Positions 38,003 through 47,152 of a stretch of 64,000 nt of DNA are shown here, in pieces. This DNA comes from Frateuria hangzhouensis (GTDB taxonomy: Bacteria; Pseudomonadota; Gammaproteobacteria; Xanthomonadales; Rhodanobacteraceae), in contig NZ_JAPMIU010000003.1 of assembly GCF_026410505.1 (NCBI RefSeq), positions 300,899 to 364,898 on the forward strand, in the 5' to 3' direction. The first letter of the stretch is position 1, and each line of letters opens with the position of its first letter. The position numbers and the translations under genes are program-made. The notes under the pieces are model-generated. The model was not told where the DNA came from. It made no database searches and was given only the letters and a program-made list of their open reading frames with translations.

Positions 38003-38943
38003 GCGGAATCCTTGCAATGAACCAGGCGTGGGGCTTGAAAGATATGTTCAACGCGATCACGGGCGAGCGCAGCGACGCTCCGCCCGCACCGCACCGGCCG
38101 CACCAGGCGGCCCACCTCGGCGCGCCGCGCCGCCGCTGCCGCGCGATCGCGGTGGCCGGCGGCAAGGGTGGCGTCGGCAAGACCACCGTGGCGGTCAACC
38201 TGGGGATGAGTCTGGCGATGGCCGGCCGCGAGGTGATGCTGCTGGATGCCGACATGGGCCTGGCCAACGTCGACGTGCTGCTCGGCCTGGCGCCTTCGCG
38301 CCACCTGGGCCACCTGCTCGACGGCTCGGCCACGCTGGAGGAACTGCTGCTGGACGCTCCGCACGGGCTGAAGGTGATTCCCGGCGGTTCCGGCGCGCGC
38401 CGCCTGGCGCAGCTGGGCAACGGCGAGCACGCGGCGGTGATCCGCGCGTTCGATGAACTCCCCCGGCCACCGGACTACCTGCTGGTCGACACCGCCGCCG
38501 GGCTCTCGGACAACGTGGCCATGTTCGCCGCGGCGGCCGACGACGTGGTGCTGGTGGTCTGCGATGAGCCGGCCTCCCTCACTGACGCCTACGCGCTGGT
38601 CAAGGTGCTCTCGCGCGATTTCGGCGTGCGCCGCTTCCGCATGGTCGCCAATCAGGTGCGCAACGCCGGCGAGGCCCGCGCGCTGCACCTGAAGCTGGCC
38701 AAGGTCTGCGACCGCTTCCTCGACGTGGTGCTCGATTTCTTCGGAATGGTGCCGCAGGACGAGCGCCTGCGGCAGGCGATCCGCCGCCAGAACGCGGTGG
38801 TGGACCTGTGGCCGGCGGCGCGGTCGTCGCAGGCATTCAAGCAATTGGCCAGTGCGGTCGATACATGGGAAGAACCCGCACGCACGGGCCTGGACCGGAT
38901 CGCCTTCTTCGGCGGCCAGACCGTTACGGCAGCGGGGTGGTGA
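37999..38943 (+). CDS. flhG: Flagellar number regulator FlhG (FleN/MinD-like)
   Basis: A 314-residue MinD/ParA-type ATPase. The deviant Walker A is GGKGGVGKT (residues 54-62), preceded by RCRAIAVA. Walker B and switch regions include VMLLDADMGLANVDVLLGLA and DYLLVDTAAGLSDNVAMFA. The N-terminal extension, about 45 residues, contains the short DQAGLR-like motif, here MNQAWGLKDMFN, which stimulates FlhF. FlhG restricts flagellar number and, in the Pseudomonas homologue FleN, antagonises FleQ. ATG at 37999 overlaps the flhF stop. Confidence 0.95.
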   Translation: MSGILAMNQAWGLKDMFNAITGERSDAPPAPHRPHQAAHLGAPRRRCRAIAVAGGKGGVGKTTVAVNLGMSLAMAGREVMLLDADMGLANVDVLLGLAPSRHLGHLLDGSATLEELLLDAPHGLKVIPGGSGARRLAQLGNGEHAAVIRAFDELPRPPDYLLVDTAAGLSDNVAMFAAAADDVVLVVCDEPASLTDAYALVKVLSRDFGVRRFRMVANQVRNAGEARALHLKLAKVCDRFLDVVLDFFGMVPQDERLRQAIRRQNAVVDLWPAARSSQAFKQLASAVDTWEEPARTGLDRIAFFGGQTVTAAGW

Positions 38944-38944
38944 G

Positions 38945-39754
38945 ATGAGCGTGGCATCGGAATATCTGCAACTGCAAAGACAAAGTGCAGACGAGTTGGT
39001 GCGCCAGCACGCGCCACTGGTGCGTCGTATTGCCTATCACCTGATGGGCCGGCTGCCGCCCAGCGTGGACGTGGGCGACCTGATCCAGTCCGGCATGATC
39101 GGGCTGCTGGAGGCTGCGCGGCACTACGCCACCGACCGCGCCGCCAGCTTCGAGACCTACGCCGGCATCCGCATCCGCGGCGCCATGCTGGACGAGCTGC
39201 GCAAGACCGACTGGACCCCGCGCTCGGTGCACCGCAAGGTGCGCGAGGTGGCCGAGGTGGTACGCCAGATCGAGATCGAGACCGGCGCCGACGCCGAGGA
39301 CGCCGAGGTCATCAAGCGCCTGGGCGTGAGCGCCGAGGATTATCACCAGATCCTCGCCGACGCCGCCAGCGCACGCCTGCTCAGCCTGACCGCGCCGGAC
39401 GACGGCGACGGTGCGGCGGCCTTCGACGTGGCCGACCAGTCCACCCTGGGCCCGTCCGAGAGCATCGAACAGGACGGCCTGCGCCAGGCGCTGATCGACG
39501 GCATCTCGACCCTGCCCGAGCGCGAGCAACTGGTGATGTCGCTGTACTACGAGCAGGAATTGAACCTGAAGGAAATCGGCGCCGTGCTGGGCGTGACCGA
39601 ATCGCGCGTCTGCCAGATCCACGGCCAGGCGGTCGTGCGCCTGCGCGCGCGGCTGGGCGACTGGCGCGACGGCGAAAATGCGGATCCCGGACTGGGCCAT
39701 CGCAAAGGCAAAGGCCGGCGCGCTTCGCCACCCGGCCGCCCCGCTTCCCGCTGA
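38945..39754 (+). CDS. fliA: Flagellar sigma factor FliA (sigma-28)
   Basis: A 269-residue sigma factor. Region 2 contains [20 protein letters not shown] and [19 protein letters not shown]. Region 3 is [19 protein letters not shown], and region 4 holds [20 protein letters not shown] and [20 protein letters not shown]. FliA directs transcription of flgM, cheV and fliC from the boxes listed here and is held by FlgM. It follows flhG by one base. The C-terminus, after the HTH, is an unusually long basic tail (about 25 residues). Confidence 0.97.
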   Translation: MSVASEYLQLQRQSADELVRQHAPLVRRIAYHLMGRLPPSVDVGDLIQSGMIGLLEAARHYATDRAASFETYAGIRIRGAMLDELRKTDWTPRSVHRKVREVAEVVRQIEIETGADAEDAEVIKRLGVSAEDYHQILADAASARLLSLTAPDDGDGAAAFDVADQSTLGPSESIEQDGLRQALIDGISTLPEREQLVMSLYYEQELNLKEIGAVLGVTESRVCQIHGQAVVRLRARLGDWRDGENADPGLGHRKGKGRRASPPGRPASR

Positions 39755-39798
39755 CCTTCCGAATCCCGAATCCCGAATCCCCAAGCTCCAGAGGCCCC

Positions 39799-40206
39799 AT
39801 GGACAAGAACATGAAAATCCTCGTGGTGGACGATTTCTCCACCATGCGGCGCATCGTCAGGAACCAGTTGGTGGAGCTGGGCTTCACCAACACGTTGATC
39901 CAGGAAGCGGATGACGGCAACAACGCGCTCACCATGCTGCGCGCGCAGCCGTTCGACCTGGTGGTCACCGACTGGAACATGCCCAACATGACCGGCATCG
40001 ACCTGCTGCGCGCGATCCGCGCCGAGCCCTCGCTCAAGGGCATGCCGGTGCTGATGGTCACCGCCGAGAACAACCGCGACCAGATCATCGCCGCCGCGCA
40101 GGCCGGCGTGAACGGCTACATCGTCAAGCCGTTCAACGCCGCCACGCTGAAGGAAAAGCTGACCAAGATCTTCGAACGCATCGCCGCGGCCGGAGCCAGC
40201 GCATGA
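39799..40206 (+). CDS. cheY: Chemotaxis response regulator CheY
   Basis: A 135-residue single receiver domain. The acidic pocket is in [11 protein letters not shown], the phosphorylation site is Asp58 in [12 protein letters not shown], and the conserved Lys110 is in IVKPF. TAEN in [10 protein letters not shown] holds the Thr of the active site. It is the diffusible signal from CheA to FliM. It is preceded by a short run of three CGAATCCC repeats. The stop overlaps the cheZ start (ATGA). Confidence 0.97.
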   Translation: MDKNMKILVVDDFSTMRRIVRNQLVELGFTNTLIQEADDGNNALTMLRAQPFDLVVTDWNMPNMTGIDLLRAIRAEPSLKGMPVLMVTAENNRDQIIAAAQAGVNGYIVKPFNAATLKEKLTKIFERIAAAGASA

Positions 40207-40844
40207 GCGCCGTCGCGTCCACCTTCAACGACAGCCCGATGCCGCCGGAGCTGAAGGATCTGCTCAACAGCACCGACGGCGCCACCTTCGAACAGGCGCT
40301 CGACGCGCTGGTGCGCCAGCGCGAGCAGCACCTGTTCCGCGCGCTCGGCCTGCTCGCGCGCGACCTGCACGGCGCCGTCAGCCGACTCGGCAACGACCTG
40401 GCCCAGGAAGGCGTGCCCGGCCGCGTCGCCGACGTGCGCAAGCATCTGAACGACGTGCTGGAAATGAGCGCGCAGGCGGCTCACCGCAGCATCGATTTCG
40501 CCGAGCGCATGACCCCCGAGGCCGACGCGCTGGCGCGCAACGCCGAGCAGGTGCTCGCCTCCGCGGCGCCGTGCGATCCGGTCGCCGAACTGGCGCGGCA
40601 GGCCGGCAGCTTCGCCGCCAACTGCCGCGACGGACTCAACGACATGGTCATGGCGCAGTCCTGGCAGGACCTGTCCGGCCAGCGCATCAAGAAGGTGGTC
40701 AACTTCATCGAGTCGGTGGAGTCCTCGCTGCTGGAGCTGGTGTGCCTGACCGGCGCGCTGTCCGGCCGCGAGCCGCCGCCGGTGGCCGAGAAGATCTCCG
40801 GTCAGGACGAGGCGGACCGCCTGCTCAGCGAATTCGGTTTCTAG
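40203..40844 (+). CDS. cheZ: CheY-P phosphatase CheZ
   Basis: A 213-residue helical protein. The catalytic helix carries [20 protein letters not shown] with QDLSGQ at about residues 155-160, where the last Gln acts on phospho-CheY. The C-terminus, [12 protein letters not shown], is the CheY-binding tail. It is coupled to cheY and precedes cheA by 12 bp. Confidence 0.97.
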   Translation: MSAVASTFNDSPMPPELKDLLNSTDGATFEQALDALVRQREQHLFRALGLLARDLHGAVSRLGNDLAQEGVPGRVADVRKHLNDVLEMSAQAAHRSIDFAERMTPEADALARNAEQVLASAAPCDPVAELARQAGSFAANCRDGLNDMVMAQSWQDLSGQRIKKVVNFIESVESSLLELVCLTGALSGREPPPVAEKISGQDEADRLLSEFGF

Positions 40845-40856
40845 GCGGGGTTGGGC

Positions 40857-42821
40857 ATGGATCCCTCGCTGGACAGTGAGCTGCGCGACGACTTCCTGGT
40901 CGAGGCCGGGGAGCTGGTCGAGCGCCTGTCCGAACAGCTGGTCGAACTCGAAGCCAGTCCGCAGGATGCCGAGCTGTTGAATGCGGTGTTCCGCGCGTTC
41001 CACACGGTCAAGGGCGGCGCCGGCTTTCTGGCCATCGAGCCGATGGTGCAGCTGTGCCATCACGCCGAAGACCTGCTCAACGTCGCGCGCAGCGGCGCGC
41101 TGGTGCTGGACTCGGCGAAGATGGACGCGCTGCTGGAAGCGCTGGACCTGCTCAATGCCATGATGGACGCGCTGCGCAGCGGCACGGATTCGGCGATGCC
41201 GCCGCCGGCGCTGCTGCAGCGGCTGATGCCGGGCCCCGCCGCGGTCCCCGCTCCCGCGCCCGTGGCCGCACCGGCCCCGGTACCCGCCGGTGGCGGCATC
41301 GACGACAGCGAGTTCGAGGCGCTGCTGGACAGCCTCTACGGCGATGCCGCTCCCGGCACCGTGGCGCCGGCTCCGGCGCCCGCGCCCACCACCATGGGCG
41401 ACGACGAATTCGAGGCCTTGCTCGACAACCTGCACGGCAAGGGCGCGGTGCCGGATGCCGTGGCCGCGCCCGCTGCGCCGGCCGCACCGACCGGCAACGG
41501 CATCGGCGAGGACGAGTTCGAGGCCTTGCTCGACAGCCTGCACGGCAAGAGCGGCGCACCGGGCAGCGCGCCCGCCGCGCCGCCCGCGCCACCGATATCC
41601 GCACCGGCACCCGCGCCCGCGCCCGCGCCGGCCCGTGCCCCCGCGCCGGAAACCAGCGTGCGCGTGGACACCGGTCGGCTCGATGCGCTGGTGCATCGCG
41701 CCGGCGAACTGGTGCTGGTGCGCAACCGCCTGCAAAGCTTGGCGCAGAAAAGCGGCGACGAAGCGCTGGCGCAGGCCGCCGGCGAGCTCGATCGCGTCGC
41801 CGACGAACTGCAGGGCGCCGTGCTGGCCATGCGCATGCAGCCGGTCGGTCGGCTGTTCCAGCGCTTTCCGCGCATCGTGCGCGACCTGGCCCGCCAGTTG
41901 GGCAAGGAAGTGGACCTGGTCACCGAAGGCGAGGGCACCGACCTCGACCGCAGCCTGGTCGAGGCACTGGCCGATCCGCTGATCCACCTGCTGCGCAACG
42001 CGCTCGACCACGGCCTGGAAACGCCGCAGCAACGTCTGGACGCCGGCAAGTCGCGCCGCGGCACCGTGCGCCTGTCGGCCAGCCAGCGTGGCGAGCGCAT
42101 CGTCATCGCGGTGGCCGACGACGGCCACGGCATGAACCCCGACGTGCTCAAGCGCAAGGCGGTCGAGAAGGGTGTCATCGACGAAGCCCAGGCCGCCCGC
42201 CTGAGCGAGAACGAGTGCTACGAGCTGATCTTCCGCCCGGGTTTCTCCACCGCCGCGCAGATCTCCGACATCTCCGGCCGCGGCGTCGGCATGGACGTGG
42301 TCAAGACCCGCGTGGCGGAACTGGGCGGCACCCTGCAGGTGCGCTCGAAGCTCGGCCAGGGCAGCGAACTGCAACTGACCGTGCCGCTGACCCTGGCGAT
42401 CCTGCGCGTGCTGATGGTGCGCGTGGGCCCACGCCTGTTTGCCCTGCCGCTGTCCAACGTGGAGGAGGTGTTCGAACTGGCCGCCGGCCAGGACCGCATG
42501 CTCGATGGCCGCCTGGTCGCCAACCATCGCGGCCGCGCGCTGCCGCTGGGCGACCTGGCCGGCTGGGCCGGCGTGGTCGGCGCGCCGCCGCGCCACGTGG
42601 TGGTGCTGCACATCGGCCACCAGCGCCTGGGCTGCCTGGTGCATCAGGTGATCGGCCGCGAGGACGTCATGGCCAAGCCGCTGGGCCCGCTGTTCGAGGG
42701 CGTGCCCGGCATCGCCGGCGCCACCGTCACCGGCGATGGCCGGCTGGCGCTGGTGCTCGACCTGGCCGGACTGGCCGACGACGGCGGGCAACTGCTGCCG
42801 TCCCTGAAGGCGACCGGCTGA
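40857..42821 (+). CDS. cheA: Chemotaxis histidine kinase CheA
   Basis: The 654-residue kinase has an Hpt domain (about residues 1-105) with phosphorylated His49 in FRAFHTVKGGAGFL. A long Ala/Pro linker follows (about 120-270), then dimerisation, ATPase (N box HLLRNALDHGLE, G boxes VADDGHGMN and SGRGVGMDVV) and CheW-like domains. The linker carries three near-identical short segments, DDSEFEALLDSLYG, DDEFEALLDNLHGK and EDEFEALLDSLHGK, about 35 residues apart. A typical P2 domain is not evident, so these may serve as CheY docking peptides. The ATG at 40857 is used; a TTG at 40851 is also in frame. Confidence 0.95.
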   Translation: MDPSLDSELRDDFLVEAGELVERLSEQLVELEASPQDAELLNAVFRAFHTVKGGAGFLAIEPMVQLCHHAEDLLNVARSGALVLDSAKMDALLEALDLLNAMMDALRSGTDSAMPPPALLQRLMPGPAAVPAPAPVAAPAPVPAGGGIDDSEFEALLDSLYGDAAPGTVAPAPAPAPTTMGDDEFEALLDNLHGKGAVPDAVAAPAAPAAPTGNGIGEDEFEALLDSLHGKSGAPGSAPAAPPAPPISAPAPAPAPAPARAPAPETSVRVDTGRLDALVHRAGELVLVRNRLQSLAQKSGDEALAQAAGELDRVADELQGAVLAMRMQPVGRLFQRFPRIVRDLARQLGKEVDLVTEGEGTDLDRSLVEALADPLIHLLRNALDHGLETPQQRLDAGKSRRGTVRLSASQRGERIVIAVADDGHGMNPDVLKRKAVEKGVIDEAQAARLSENECYELIFRPGFSTAAQISDISGRGVGMDVVKTRVAELGGTLQVRSKLGQGSELQLTVPLTLAILRVLMVRVGPRLFALPLSNVEEVFELAAGQDRMLDGRLVANHRGRALPLGDLAGWAGVVGAPPRHVVVLHIGHQRLGCLVHQVIGREDVMAKPLGPLFEGVPGIAGATVTGDGRLALVLDLAGLADDGGQLLPSLKATG

Positions 42822-42822
42822 G

Positions 42823-43563
42823 ATGGATCCGGTGAGCCTCATCGGCACGATCCTGGCCTTCCTGGTCATCATCGTGGGCACCATCCTGAAGGGCTCCACG
42901 ATCGGCGCGCTGCTGAACCCGGCGGCGTTCGTGATCGTGTTCGTCGGCACCATCGCCGCGCTGATGGTGCAGACGCCGGGCAGCGTGCTGCGCCGCGCGC
43001 TGGGCATGCTGCCGCTGGTCTACAAGCCGCCCGTGTTCCAGCCCGGCGACCTGATCGTGCGCATCATCGGCTGGAGTGAAATCTCCCGCCGCCAGGGTTT
43101 GCTCGGACTGGAACCGCAGATCGACGAGGAGACCGACGGCTTCGTGCGCAAGGGCCTGCAGCTGCTGGTCGACGGCGGCGAGCCGGATGCCATCCGCGGC
43201 GTGCTCGAGGTGGAGATGGAGGCGCGCGAGCACAACGAGCTGGTCGCCGCCAAGGTGTTCGAGAACGCCGGCATCTACTCGCCCACCATGGGCATCATCG
43301 GCGCCGTGATGGGCCTGATGGCGGTAATGCAGAACCTGGCCGACCCGAGCAAGCTCGGCCACGGCATCGCCGCCGCCTTCGTCGCCACCATCTACGGCGT
43401 GGCGCTGGCCAACCTGCTGATGCTGCCGATGTCCGCGCGGCTGAAAGGCCTGGTGCGCAAACAGACGCAGATGCGCGAGATCTTCATCGAAGGGCTGGTG
43501 TCGATCGCCGAGGGCGACAACCCGCGGCAGATCGAGGCCAAGCTGCAGGGGTACCTGTCGTGA
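42823..43563 (+). CDS. motC: Flagellar stator protein MotC (MotA/PomA-like)
   Basis: A 246-residue membrane protein with four helices. It begins DPVSLIGTILAFLVIIVGTI. The later helices are PTMGIIGAVMGLMAVMQNLA and GIAAAFVATIYGVALANLLM, the MotA/TolQ-like conserved pair. The cytoplasmic loop has charged residues for FliG contact (ETDGFVRKGLQLLVDGGEPD). With MotD it forms a proton-driven stator, probably a second stator set beside a MotAB elsewhere. It starts 1 bp after the cheA stop. Confidence 0.95.
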   Translation: MDPVSLIGTILAFLVIIVGTILKGSTIGALLNPAAFVIVFVGTIAALMVQTPGSVLRRALGMLPLVYKPPVFQPGDLIVRIIGWSEISRRQGLLGLEPQIDEETDGFVRKGLQLLVDGGEPDAIRGVLEVEMEAREHNELVAAKVFENAGIYSPTMGIIGAVMGLMAVMQNLADPSKLGHGIAAAFVATIYGVALANLLMLPMSARLKGLVRKQTQMREIFIEGLVSIAEGDNPRQIEAKLQGYLS

Positions 43564-43641
43564 GCCGTCCCGCTCTGGCCACCCGCCGCTCCGGCTCCTT
43601 TCCTTGCGTGCGCGCGCTCCCCCCCAGTCACCGGAACCCAT

Positions 43642-43701
43642 GTAGGAGCGCACCTGGGCGCGACCGCCATCCCTCCCGGTCGCGCCCAAGGGCGCTCCTA
43701 C
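43642..43701. repeat. GTAG-type REP pair between motC and motD
   Basis: GTAGGAGCGCACCTGGGCGC followed by GACCG, and its near-complement CGGTCGCGCCCAAGGGCGCT ending CCTAC. The arms differ from the other GTAG repeats in the stem but share the GTAGGAGC foot. Confidence 0.85.
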
Positions 43702-43774
43702 AGAAAGCCCACCCCTTCCCAACCTCCCCCTGCAAGCGGGGGGAGGGACCGGTCGCGCGCGCGGCATGCACCGC

Positions 43775-44827
43775 ATGAAAAAACGCAAACACCACGAAGA
43801 CCACGTCAACCACGAAGCCTGGGCGATCCCCTACGCCGACCTGATGACGCTGCTGCTCGCCTTCTTCGTGGTGATGTACGCCGTCTCCGTGGTCAACGAG
43901 GGCAAGTACCGCGTGATGTCCGAATCGATCATCGAGGCGTTCAACGGCTCCAGCCACGTGATCGCGCCGATGCCGCCGCAGAATGCCAAGCCGCACAACG
44001 TCGACCCGGCCATGGCCGCGCCGCGCAGCCGGCCGGGCGCCGCCGCCGCGCCCGTGGCGGTGCCGATCCCGCTGCGGCCGGCGCCGCTTCGCACGGTGGC
44101 GCGCCGCGCGCCGCACGAAACCCTGCGCGATGTCCGCGAGGCGCAGCGCCAGGCCGACCTGAGCCGCATCCAGAACGAAGTGGAGCAGGCGCTGCAGCCG
44201 CTGATCGACAAGCAGCTGGTGGTCGTGCGCCGCACGCCCAACTGGCTGGAGATCGAGATCCGCACCGACATCCTGTTCCCCAGCGGCGTGGCCCGGCTGT
44301 CGCAGCCGGCCGGCAAGGTGCTGGGCAGCATCGCCGGCATTCTGGCTCCGTTCGCCAACCCGTTGCGCATCGAAGGCTATACCGACGACAAGCCCATCAA
44401 CACGGCCGTCTATCCGTCCAACTGGGAGCTGTCCGCCGCGCGCGCCGCCAGCGTGGCGCGGCTGTTCACCGAAAGCGGCGTCAGCCCCACGCGCATGGGC
44501 ATCATCGGCTGGGGCCAGTTCCGCCCGGCCGCCGACAACGCCACCGCCGAAGGCCGCAACCGCAATCGCCGCGTGCTGGTGGTGGTGCTGAGCGACCACG
44601 CCACGCCGGTGCGCTACTCGGGCGACGCCGAGCGCGCCGGCCAGCTTGCCGATGCCACGCCCGCCGCTGAATCGCCCGCCGCGCAGGCGCCCGCGACCGA
44701 TGCCGCGGCCAGACCGGCGCCCGCGGGTCTGGCCCAGGCCGATATCCCGACCGCGACCTCGCCCCCGCAGGCGTCGGTCCGCCGTGCCGAATTGCCCCTG
44801 ATCGTCACCCCGGAGCGCGGCAGATGA
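43775..44827 (+). CDS. motD: Flagellar stator protein MotD (MotB/PomB-like)
   Basis: About 350 residues. One membrane helix near the N-terminus contains the proton-path Asp in IPYADLMTLLLAFFVVMYAV. An Ala/Pro linker follows. The periplasmic OmpA-type domain has LRIEGYTDDKPINTAVYPSN, WELSAARAASVARLF and AEGRNRNRRVLVVV, for peptidoglycan anchoring. The C-terminal 70 residues are a long Ala/Pro/Ala tail. An in-frame ATG at 43766 adds three residues; the later one is chosen, but neither has a strong ribosome binding site. Confidence 0.93.
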   Translation: MKKRKHHEDHVNHEAWAIPYADLMTLLLAFFVVMYAVSVVNEGKYRVMSESIIEAFNGSSHVIAPMPPQNAKPHNVDPAMAAPRSRPGAAAAPVAVPIPLRPAPLRTVARRAPHETLRDVREAQRQADLSRIQNEVEQALQPLIDKQLVVVRRTPNWLEIEIRTDILFPSGVARLSQPAGKVLGSIAGILAPFANPLRIEGYTDDKPINTAVYPSNWELSAARAASVARLFTESGVSPTRMGIIGWGQFRPAADNATAEGRNRNRRVLVVVLSDHATPVRYSGDAERAGQLADATPAAESPAAQAPATDAAARPAPAGLAQADIPTATSPPQASVRRAELPLIVTPERGR

Positions 44828-44855
44828 CGCGCACCCCATTACGGAACCCAAGGCC

Positions 44856-45317
44856 ATGACCGTCCCGGCCACCCAGAACACCCAGCACTGGCTCACCTTC
44901 CAGCTCGACGGCCAGGCCTATGCCGCGCCGCTGGCCCAGGTGAGCGAGGTGATCCGCGTCGGCGAGCTCACCCCCGTACCGGGCGCCGCGACCGACGTGC
45001 TCGGCGTGCGCCATCTGCGCGGCCGCGTGGTGCCGGTACTCGACGGTCGCCGCCGCCTCGGCCTGCCGCCGCGCGATGGCGAGGCCGACAGCGTGCGCCT
45101 GGTGATGCTCAACCACGCCAGCCACACGGTCGGCCTGCGCGTGGACGCCGTCGGCGAACTGCTGCTGCCGGGACCCGATTCCATCACCCCGCCGCCACCC
45201 GGCCGCGCAGTGCGCGCGGACGATCCGGTAACCGGCGTATTGCCGTGGAAAGGCGGCTTCGTCGCATTGCTCGACGTCCGCCGGCTATGCCGGCTGCCCG
45301 AGAGCGACGCCGCCTGA
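44856..45317 (+). CDS. cheW: Chemotaxis coupling protein CheW
   Basis: A 153-residue CheW domain protein. Characteristic segments are WLTFQLDGQAYAAPLAQVSE, VIRVGELTPVPGA, GVRHLRGRVVPVLDGRRRLG and VGLRVDAVGELLLP. It links receptors to CheA. It is 28 bp from motD. It ends this flagellar/chemotaxis run; a REP pair follows. Confidence 0.95.
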   Translation: MTVPATQNTQHWLTFQLDGQAYAAPLAQVSEVIRVGELTPVPGAATDVLGVRHLRGRVVPVLDGRRRLGLPPRDGEADSVRLVMLNHASHTVGLRVDAVGELLLPGPDSITPPPPGRAVRADDPVTGVLPWKGGFVALLDVRRLCRLPESDAA

Positions 45318-45320
45318 CTC

Positions 45321-45392
45321 GTAGGGTGGGCTTCAGCCCACCACCCATCGCGCCCGAACGCCGGATGAGTGGTGGGCTGAAGCCCACCCTAC
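45321..45392. repeat. GTAG-type REP pair after cheW
   Basis: GTAGGGTGGGCTTCAGCCCA and its complement TGGGCTGAAGCCCACCCTAC, in inverted orientation 72 bp end to end. It sits between the convergent cheW and DsrE-like genes and could act as a bidirectional terminator. Confidence 0.85.
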
Positions 45393-45445
45393 AAAAGCTC
45401 GTTCGGCGAAAACACGAGCCTTCCACGCCCGACCGGATCGCCCAC

Positions 45446-46078
45446 CTACTCGGGTTCCTTCGGCACCTCGCCATACCCCGCCGCCTGCAGTTCCTGCCGC
45501 GCCGTCAGCGCCGACAGCGCCAGCGACACGCCGGGCCGGATATTCGCGGCCACGAAATTCTGGTGCCCCAGCGCCTGCCCGCACACCACCATTTTCACGT
45601 TGGCCCGCCGCAGCTTCCGCATCAAGCCGGCGTTGGGGTTGGGGTGGCCGAACTTCGCCTGGTAGGCCGCGTCGGACAGGGCCACGTCCACGCCGCTGCC
45701 GTAGAACAGCACCACCAGGTGCACCTTGTCGTCCGGCACGCCCGCCAGCGCATACAGGTTGAGCAGCTTGGCGGCAGTGTGCAGGCGCCGGTTCAGCTCG
45801 CCGCGCTCGGGCTGGGCGCTGTCGACGTCGATGTAGAGCCGGTGGTCGGCCGCGGTCGAGGGCATCAGTGCATGCGGCCCCACCGGCAGCACCCCGCCGG
45901 CACCATGGATGCGCGGGTAGGCGAGGCGGGCATCGGCGTGCGGACGCGGGCGGGTCAGGGCAAACGTGACAGCGCAAGCCACCAGTAGCAGGACGATGCC
46001 GCTCCACAGCCATACGCGGCGAGTGGGCGGGGCGACGAGATCATCGTCGGACATGGTGTCGGCTTTGCTGTCGGGCAT
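45446..46078 (-). CDS. Membrane-anchored DsrE/F-like protein
   Basis: The 210-residue product has one N-terminal membrane helix (VWLWSGIVLLLVACAVTFAL). A soluble domain follows that resembles the DsrE/DsrF family: HLVVLFYGSGVDVALSD, NPNAGLMRKLRRANVKMVVC and GQALGHQNFVAANIRPGVSL. Cys near residue 166, in MVVCGQAL, is at the position used for sulfur transfer in family members. Such anchored proteins often occur with periplasmic sulfur-oxidation genes, and diheme cytochromes follow here. A later ATG at 46054 is possible. The function is inferred from family resemblance only. Confidence 0.7.
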   Translation of the reverse strand: MPDSKADTMSDDDLVAPPTRRVWLWSGIVLLLVACAVTFALTRPRPHADARLAYPRIHGAGGVLPVGPHALMPSTAADHRLYIDVDSAQPERGELNRRLHTAAKLLNLYALAGVPDDKVHLVVLFYGSGVDVALSDAAYQAKFGHPNPNAGLMRKLRRANVKMVVCGQALGHQNFVAANIRPGVSLALSALTARQELQAAGYGEVPKEPE

Positions 46079-46213
46079 CCGTGGCTCGTCTCCGTTCGGC
46101 CGGATGGTCCGGCGAGCAATGCGTCAGTTTAAAAAAGGCGCGTGAAGCACCGGGCAAGGGGCGGGGCCGGTGCCCGCAACTGTGATGGCGCGCACATGCG
46201 GCAGGCTGTGCCG

Positions 46214-47152
46214 TCATCGCGCCGGCGCGGCGCCGAGCAGGCGCCCGTTCACGCGCTTGCCGTACAGCGACATGGGTGTGTCGTGGAAAGCCTTGCGCGT
46301 GGCGGCCAGGTCGCCGGTGTAGCGCGGGTCCTGCGGGCGCTCGTGCGCGTCCATGAACATCGCCACGTCCCACGCCTGCTGCTCGCTCAAGCTGCCGCCG
46401 CGGCTCAACGGCATGTTCGCCCGGATGAAGGCCGCCGCCTTGTCCAGCTCGTGCATGCCAGCGCCCCAGTTGAACGAGTCCGGCCCCCACAGCGGCGGAA
46501 ACACGTACTCACCGGCCACCTTCTGCCCTTGGCCGTCGGCGCCGTGGCACAGTGCGCAGTCGCGCTGGAACACCGCCTGGCCGCGCGCGTAGTCCGGGGC
46601 CCTGCCCGGTTCGGGCACGCGCGGATAGCCCGCGCCCTCGAGCGCCACGCCCAGCGGCGCGCCCTGCGCCATCCAGTAGGAATAGGTTTCCAGCGCGAGG
46701 ATCACCTTGTCCTCCAGCGGCGGCGCCTTGCCGTTCATGCTGTACCTGAAGCAGCCCTGCAGGCGTTCGCCATAGCTGTTCACGTGATCGTTCTTCTTGC
46801 GGTACTTCGGATACATGCCATACGCCGCCCACAGCGGCGCCGAGTCGGCCAGCCGGCCCGCGTCGAGATGGCAGTTGACGCAGGCCAGGCCGTTACCCAC
46901 ATACGCCGGCGCGTTCTTGCGCGTGTGCAGGAAGATTTCGCGGCCCAGGCGCACCATGTCGCCATACGGGCCAGCGGGAATCGCCGACTCCGGCGGTGGC
47001 GCAAACGCGCGCTTGCCCTCCGGTGGTGGCGAGGACGCGGCAACCGCCGGCGCCGGCGGCGCATCGGCCGCGCGGGCGTCGGTCGGCGAGCGATCCGTGC
47101 AGGCACCGAGCGCGAGCGTGGCGAGCACGAGGGCGGGCAGGCGCCGCATCAT
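46214..47152 (-). CDS. TsdA-like diheme cytochrome c (probable thiosulfate dehydrogenase)
   Basis: This 312-residue lipoprotein-like protein has signal LATLALGAC (Cys18). It has two heme-binding motifs, CVNCH (residues 91-95) and CALCH (199-203). Between them is RLQGCFRYSMNGKAPPL, resembling the TsdA motif in which a Cys (here Cys134) ligates the active-site heme; this is the best evidence for a thiosulfate dehydrogenase or tetrathionate reductase activity. The start at 47152 overlaps the stop of the upstream cytochrome gene (ATGA). The two are co-transcribed. The electron partner is probably the neighbour. Confidence 0.8.
   Translation of the reverse strand: MMRRLPALVLATLALGACTDRSPTDARAADAPPAPAVAASSPPPEGKRAFAPPPESAIPAGPYGDMVRLGREIFLHTRKNAPAYVGNGLACVNCHLDAGRLADSAPLWAAYGMYPKYRKKNDHVNSYGERLQGCFRYSMNGKAPPLEDKVILALETYSYWMAQGAPLGVALEGAGYPRVPEPGRAPDYARGQAVFQRDCALCHGADGQGQKVAGEYVFPPLWGPDSFNWGAGMHELDKAAAFIRANMPLSRGGSLSEQQAWDVAMFMDAHERPQDPRYTGDLAATRKAFHDTPMSLYGKRVNGRLLGAAPAR

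Noticed and set aside
40116..43007. A 963-codon open frame on the minus strand opposite cheZ, cheA and motC
   Set aside because: It is an antisense shadow of very GC-rich genes. The plus-strand products are clear CheA and partners, and the antisense product is low-complexity His/Gln/Arg-rich sequence.
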